The notes under the pieces: model-generated
Databases searched by the model: none
Told to the model about the DNA's origin: nothing
Seen by the model: only the letters and a program-made list of their open reading frames with translations
Made by a program: the position numbers and the translations under genes
Source of the DNA: Bryobacterales bacterium
Lineage (GTDB): Bacteria; Acidobacteriota; Terriglobia; Bryobacterales; Bryobacteraceae
Direction: 5' to 3'
Assembly: GCA_003164075.1 (NCBI GenBank)
Contig: PLRZ01000310.1
Coordinates: 209-7,456 of the forward strand
Length of the DNA: 7,248 nucleotides
Shown here: positions 5,527 through 7,248 of the stretch, piece by piece
How positions within the stretch are numbered: position 1 is the stretch's first letter
Layout of the letters: each line of letters begins with the position of its first letter

Positions 5527-5534
5527 CAAACAGG

Positions 5535-5843
5535 ATGACAAAACAGCAATTGATTGAGAAGGTCGCGGCCAAGGCCGAATTAGGAAAGGCCGAGGTTGCA
5601 ATTGCAGTGGACTCTGTTCTGGACATGATCGCGGAGGCGCTCCGAGCAAACGAACGGGTAGACCTGCGCGGGTTTGGCAGCTTCGTAGTGAAAGAGCGGA
5701 AGGAGCGCCAGGGCCGCAACCCTCGCACCGGGGAGGCCATTACCATCGCCGCAAAGCGGGATGCGAGCTTCAAACCCGGCAAGGAATTGACGGAAAAGCT
5801 GGCGCAAGGCGAGACGGCACCGACGCCGATAGAGGCCCTATGA
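5535..5843 (+). CDS. HU-family DNA-binding protein
   Basis: A 102-residue HU/IHF-family protein. The N-terminal helical dimerisation body is at about 1-40 (MTKQQLIEKVAAKAEL opening), followed by VDLRGFGSF (42-50), the family's saddle core. The DNA-binding arm carries RNPRTG (61-66) with P63 as the intercalating proline, and the domain closes with FKPGKELTEKL (79-89). HU dimers bend and wrap DNA in the nucleoid. The last 13 residues (AQGETAPTPIEAL) extend beyond the usual length of about 90 and are probably a flexible tail. The start is fixed: the upstream in-frame region has a stop at 5511 and no other start codon follows it. S21 begins 36 bp downstream on the same strand, so both are likely on one transcript. 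Whether it is an HU or IHF subunit cannot be decided here. Confidence 0.95.
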   Translation: MTKQQLIEKVAAKAELGKAEVAIAVDSVLDMIAEALRANERVDLRGFGSFVVKERKERQGRNPRTGEAITIAAKRDASFKPGKELTEKLAQGETAPTPIEAL

Positions 5844-5868
5844 GGCCACCGGAAAAATCGGGCGGGAC

Positions 5869-5874
5869 GGAGGT
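5869..5874 (+). promoter_or_regulatory. Shine-Dalgarno that decides the S21 TTG start
   Basis: GGAGGT stands 5 bases before the TTG at 5880. The strength and spacing of this site, together with the conserved protein N-terminus right after it, establish TTG as the start. Confidence 0.8.
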
Positions 5875-5879
5875 GCCAG

Positions 5880-6077
5880 TTGGCTGAGGTAAGGCTCCAA
5901 GAAGGTGAGACGGTGGAGAACGCGCTCCGCCGCTTCAAGAGACAGGTCGTGCAGGAGAACATCATCGGGGAAGTCAAAAGGCACGCCTTCTATTTGAAGC
6001 CGGGCCAGAAGCTCCGAGTCAAACAGGCATTGGCCCGTAAACGCAATCGCAAGAAGGCTCGCCGGGAGCCTGAGTAG
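5880..6077 (+). CDS. rpsU: Small ribosomal subunit protein S21
   Basis: A 65-residue, strongly basic protein matching S21 from end to end: AEVRLQEGETVENALRRFKR, then VQENIIGEVKRHAFYLKPG and LARKRNRKKARREPE. S21 is a small protein of the 30S platform that contacts 16S rRNA near the anti-Shine-Dalgarno end and helps select messages. Translation starts at a TTG, supported by GGAGGT 5 bases upstream. A rare start codon may limit its output, which is notable for a ribosomal protein. It follows the HU gene by 36 bp on the same strand, so the two probably form an operon. The usual rpsU neighbours dnaG and rpoD of many Proteobacteria are absent here. No clear terminator follows. Confidence 0.95.
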   Translation: MAEVRLQEGETVENALRRFKRQVVQENIIGEVKRHAFYLKPGQKLRVKQALARKRNRKKARREPE

Positions 6078-6286
6078 ATGGAAGCATAAAAACCAGTTTG
6101 CCACTGCGAAGGTGCCTATTGAAGCACAGCCCATCGAACAGCCATCAGGGAAGAAGTGGGGGTTCGGTCTCTGCGCCGCCCGGCGGGCCGGAGCTACCGG
6201 TTGGCCTGCCACATCTCAGCAACGCGCGTTTTGCGTCAAGTTGACCGTCTCTCGCCCAACCTCCAGTTGGCGCGTGATCCGACCGG

Positions 6287-6300
6287 TATACGGTAGAATC
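6287..6300 (+). promoter_or_regulatory. Candidate promoter element of the Ser/Thr kinase gene
   Basis: TATACGGTAGAATC contains TAGAAT (6294-6299), ending 9 bases before the kinase ATG. It matches the hemerythrin element (3689-3676) in 13 of 14 positions. Transcription would begin within a few bases of the ATG, and no Shine-Dalgarno is present. A TTGGCG at 6267-6272 is too far for a normal -35 (21-base spacer). The rest of the 231-bp gap from 6078 shows no gene or clear terminator. Confidence 0.45.
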
Positions 6301-6308
6301 GCTCCAAT

Positions 6309-7248
6309 ATGCCTCTCTCCGCTGGGACACGTCTAGGACCTTATGAAATCCTCGCGGCCCTTGGCGCCGGCGGAATGGGCGAGGTCTATCGCGCACGAGA
6401 CACGCGACTGAAGCGCGAGGTCGCAGTGAAAGTCCTGCCCCAGGAATTTGCCACGGACCCAGCTCGACGCCGGCGGTTTGAATTCGAGGCGCGTACCGTC
6501 GCTACGCTGAATCACCCCAACATAATTGCGATCTACGATATGGGGATGGAAGACAGCACGCCATATATAGTGACCGAGTTGATCGATGGCGAACCGCTGC
6601 GGGCGGGCGTATTGACGCTGCGGAAGAAGCTCGACTGCGCAGTTCAGTTTGCCAACGGTCTTGCTGTCGCGCACGATGCGGGGGTTGTACACCGGGACTT
6701 GAAGCCCGAGAATATCCTCCTGACTCGTGATGGCCACATCAAAATCCTGGATTTCGGGCTGGCGAGAATGAGTGCGTCGCGAACGGCCGCCGCAACCGCC
6801 GAGACAATGACAATCCACACGGAACCCGGCGTGGTAATGGGCACCGTTGGCTACATGTCGCCGGAGCAGGTTCGCGGCAAGGAAGCCGATCATCGTTCCG
6901 ATATCTTCAGCTTCGGAGTAATCCTGTATGAATTGTTGAGCGGTGGCCGCGCGTTTCATGGTGAGACTTCGGTGGAAACGATGACGGCGATCCTTAAGGA
7001 GGAGTTGCCGGAGTTGCCGGAGACGGTGCCGTCCGGCGTGCGGGAGGTGGTGCACCACTGTCTGGACAAGGATCCGGGCAGGCGTTTTCAGTCGGCGCGC
7101 GATCTGTCGTTTGCCCTCACCGCGGTGTCACAAAGCCGGGCCACGAGCGGCGTCGCCCCGAATCTCGTAGAGACACCGCGCCGGCGGCACTGGATTCTTA
7201 TGGCGGCGGCGGTTGGGGCGATGGCGCTGGCCATCGCCGCTTTCTTGC
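6309..7248 (+). CDS. Membrane-anchored Ser/Thr protein kinase, C-terminus cut by the window edge
   Basis: 313 complete codons are open to the right edge. Residues about 12-270 form a Hanks-type kinase domain with every key motif: glycine loop GAGGMG (19-24), VAVK with ATP-binding K41, catalytic HRDLKPEN (128-135, D130), DFG (148-150, D148 for magnesium), and an activation segment ending GTVGYMSPE (178-186). The later core is SDIFSFGVILYELLSG (197-212), with CLDKDPGRRF closing the domain. The activation segment is rich in Thr (T159 to T171), likely autophosphorylation sites. A basic linker (RRRH, 291-294) then precedes a transmembrane helix from about 295, so the kinase is cytoplasmic and a sensor or partner domain should follow outside. 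Kinases of this build are numerous in Acidobacteriota, where the exported part is often WD40- or TPR-like, but that part lies outside the window. The start follows the family pattern and has a TAGAAT box 9 bases upstream. Confidence 0.95.
   Translation, partial: MPLSAGTRLGPYEILAALGAGGMGEVYRARDTRLKREVAVKVLPQEFATDPARRRRFEFEARTVATLNHPNIIAIYDMGMEDSTPYIVTELIDGEPLRAGVLTLRKKLDCAVQFANGLAVAHDAGVVHRDLKPENILLTRDGHIKILDFGLARMSASRTAAATAETMTIHTEPGVVMGTVGYMSPEQVRGKEADHRSDIFSFGVILYELLSGGRAFHGETSVETMTAILKEELPELPETVPSGVREVVHHCLDKDPGRRFQSARDLSFALTAVSQSRATSGVAPNLVETPRRRHWILMAAAVGAMALAIAAFL

Larger units (their letters stand above)
5129..5534. other. 406-bp stretch without a convincing gene
   Basis: The region between the PcfJ-like and HU genes contains no tRNA, rRNA or well-supported coding sequence. 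It holds a pair of mutually exclusive hairpins near its start (5175-5211), an open frame without a start codon that encodes a Cys-x2-Cys motif near its end (5289-5513), and the presumed HU promoter. It is long for this compact neighbourhood and may contain a decayed gene or an unrecognised RNA leader. Confidence 0.6.

Noticed and set aside
5069..5977. A 302-codon minus-strand open frame across the gap and the HU gene
   Set aside because: It is antisense to HU and the start of S21, and no domain is visible; high GC gives long spurious frames.
6148..6180. GGGGGTTCGG resembling a tRNA T-arm
   Set aside because: No matching T-stem, acceptor stem or anticodon arm can be drawn around it.
6994..7002. 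TTAAGGAGG, a near-perfect Shine-Dalgarno, inside the kinase gene
   Set aside because: It encodes Lys-Glu-Glu in a conserved reading frame and no credible start of another gene follows.

Overview
The window reads as GC-rich chromosomal DNA of an Acidobacteriota member, probably of the Solibacter/Bryobacter type. The strongest hint is the gene entering at the right edge, a membrane-anchored Ser/Thr kinase of the style that is expanded in those genomes (N-terminus GTRLGPYEIL, glycine loop GAGGMG, then HRDLKPEN, DFG and GYMSPEQ, followed by a transmembrane helix). DUF2007, YtxH-like and small zinc-ribbon proteins fit the same picture. The taxonomic call is inference from sequence style, because no rRNA or other marker is present.

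Left block, minus strand (1-1763): a DUF2007 protein, then a 200-bp gap holding two perfect palindromes, then a LysR-type regulator whose stop codon overlaps the start of a zinc-ribbon protein running off the left edge. Centre, plus strand (1829-2990): a YtxH-like membrane protein preceded by a strong Shine-Dalgarno, and 10 bp later a metallo-beta-lactamase-fold hydrolase with all expected metal ligands. The DUF2007 and YtxH genes are divergent with a 65-bp gap between their starts.

Middle block: a bacteriohemerythrin on the minus strand (3173-3670) faces the hydrolase. It is divergent from a PcfJ-like-domain protein (3869-5128), the least understood gene here. The gap between those two carries a perfect 14-bp palindrome and a hairpin. 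Right block, plus strand: a 406-bp stretch with no convincing gene, then an HU-family DNA-binding protein and ribosomal protein S21 (TTG start with a strong Shine-Dalgarno) in an apparent operon, a 231-bp gap, and the truncated Ser/Thr kinase.

The genes do not form one obvious pathway. They look like a housekeeping and accessory mix: regulation (LysR, kinase), stress or envelope functions (YtxH, DUF2007), O2/NO or iron handling (hemerythrin), nucleoid and translation (HU, S21), and one orphan (PcfJ-like). I see no IS element, CRISPR array, tRNA, rRNA or recognisable defence system. The most interesting sequence-level signals are a 14-base promoter-like element shared (13 of 14 bases) by the hemerythrin and kinase genes just before their start codons, which suggests leaderless or near-leaderless transcription, and palindromes placed like operators upstream of the hemerythrin and LysR genes.
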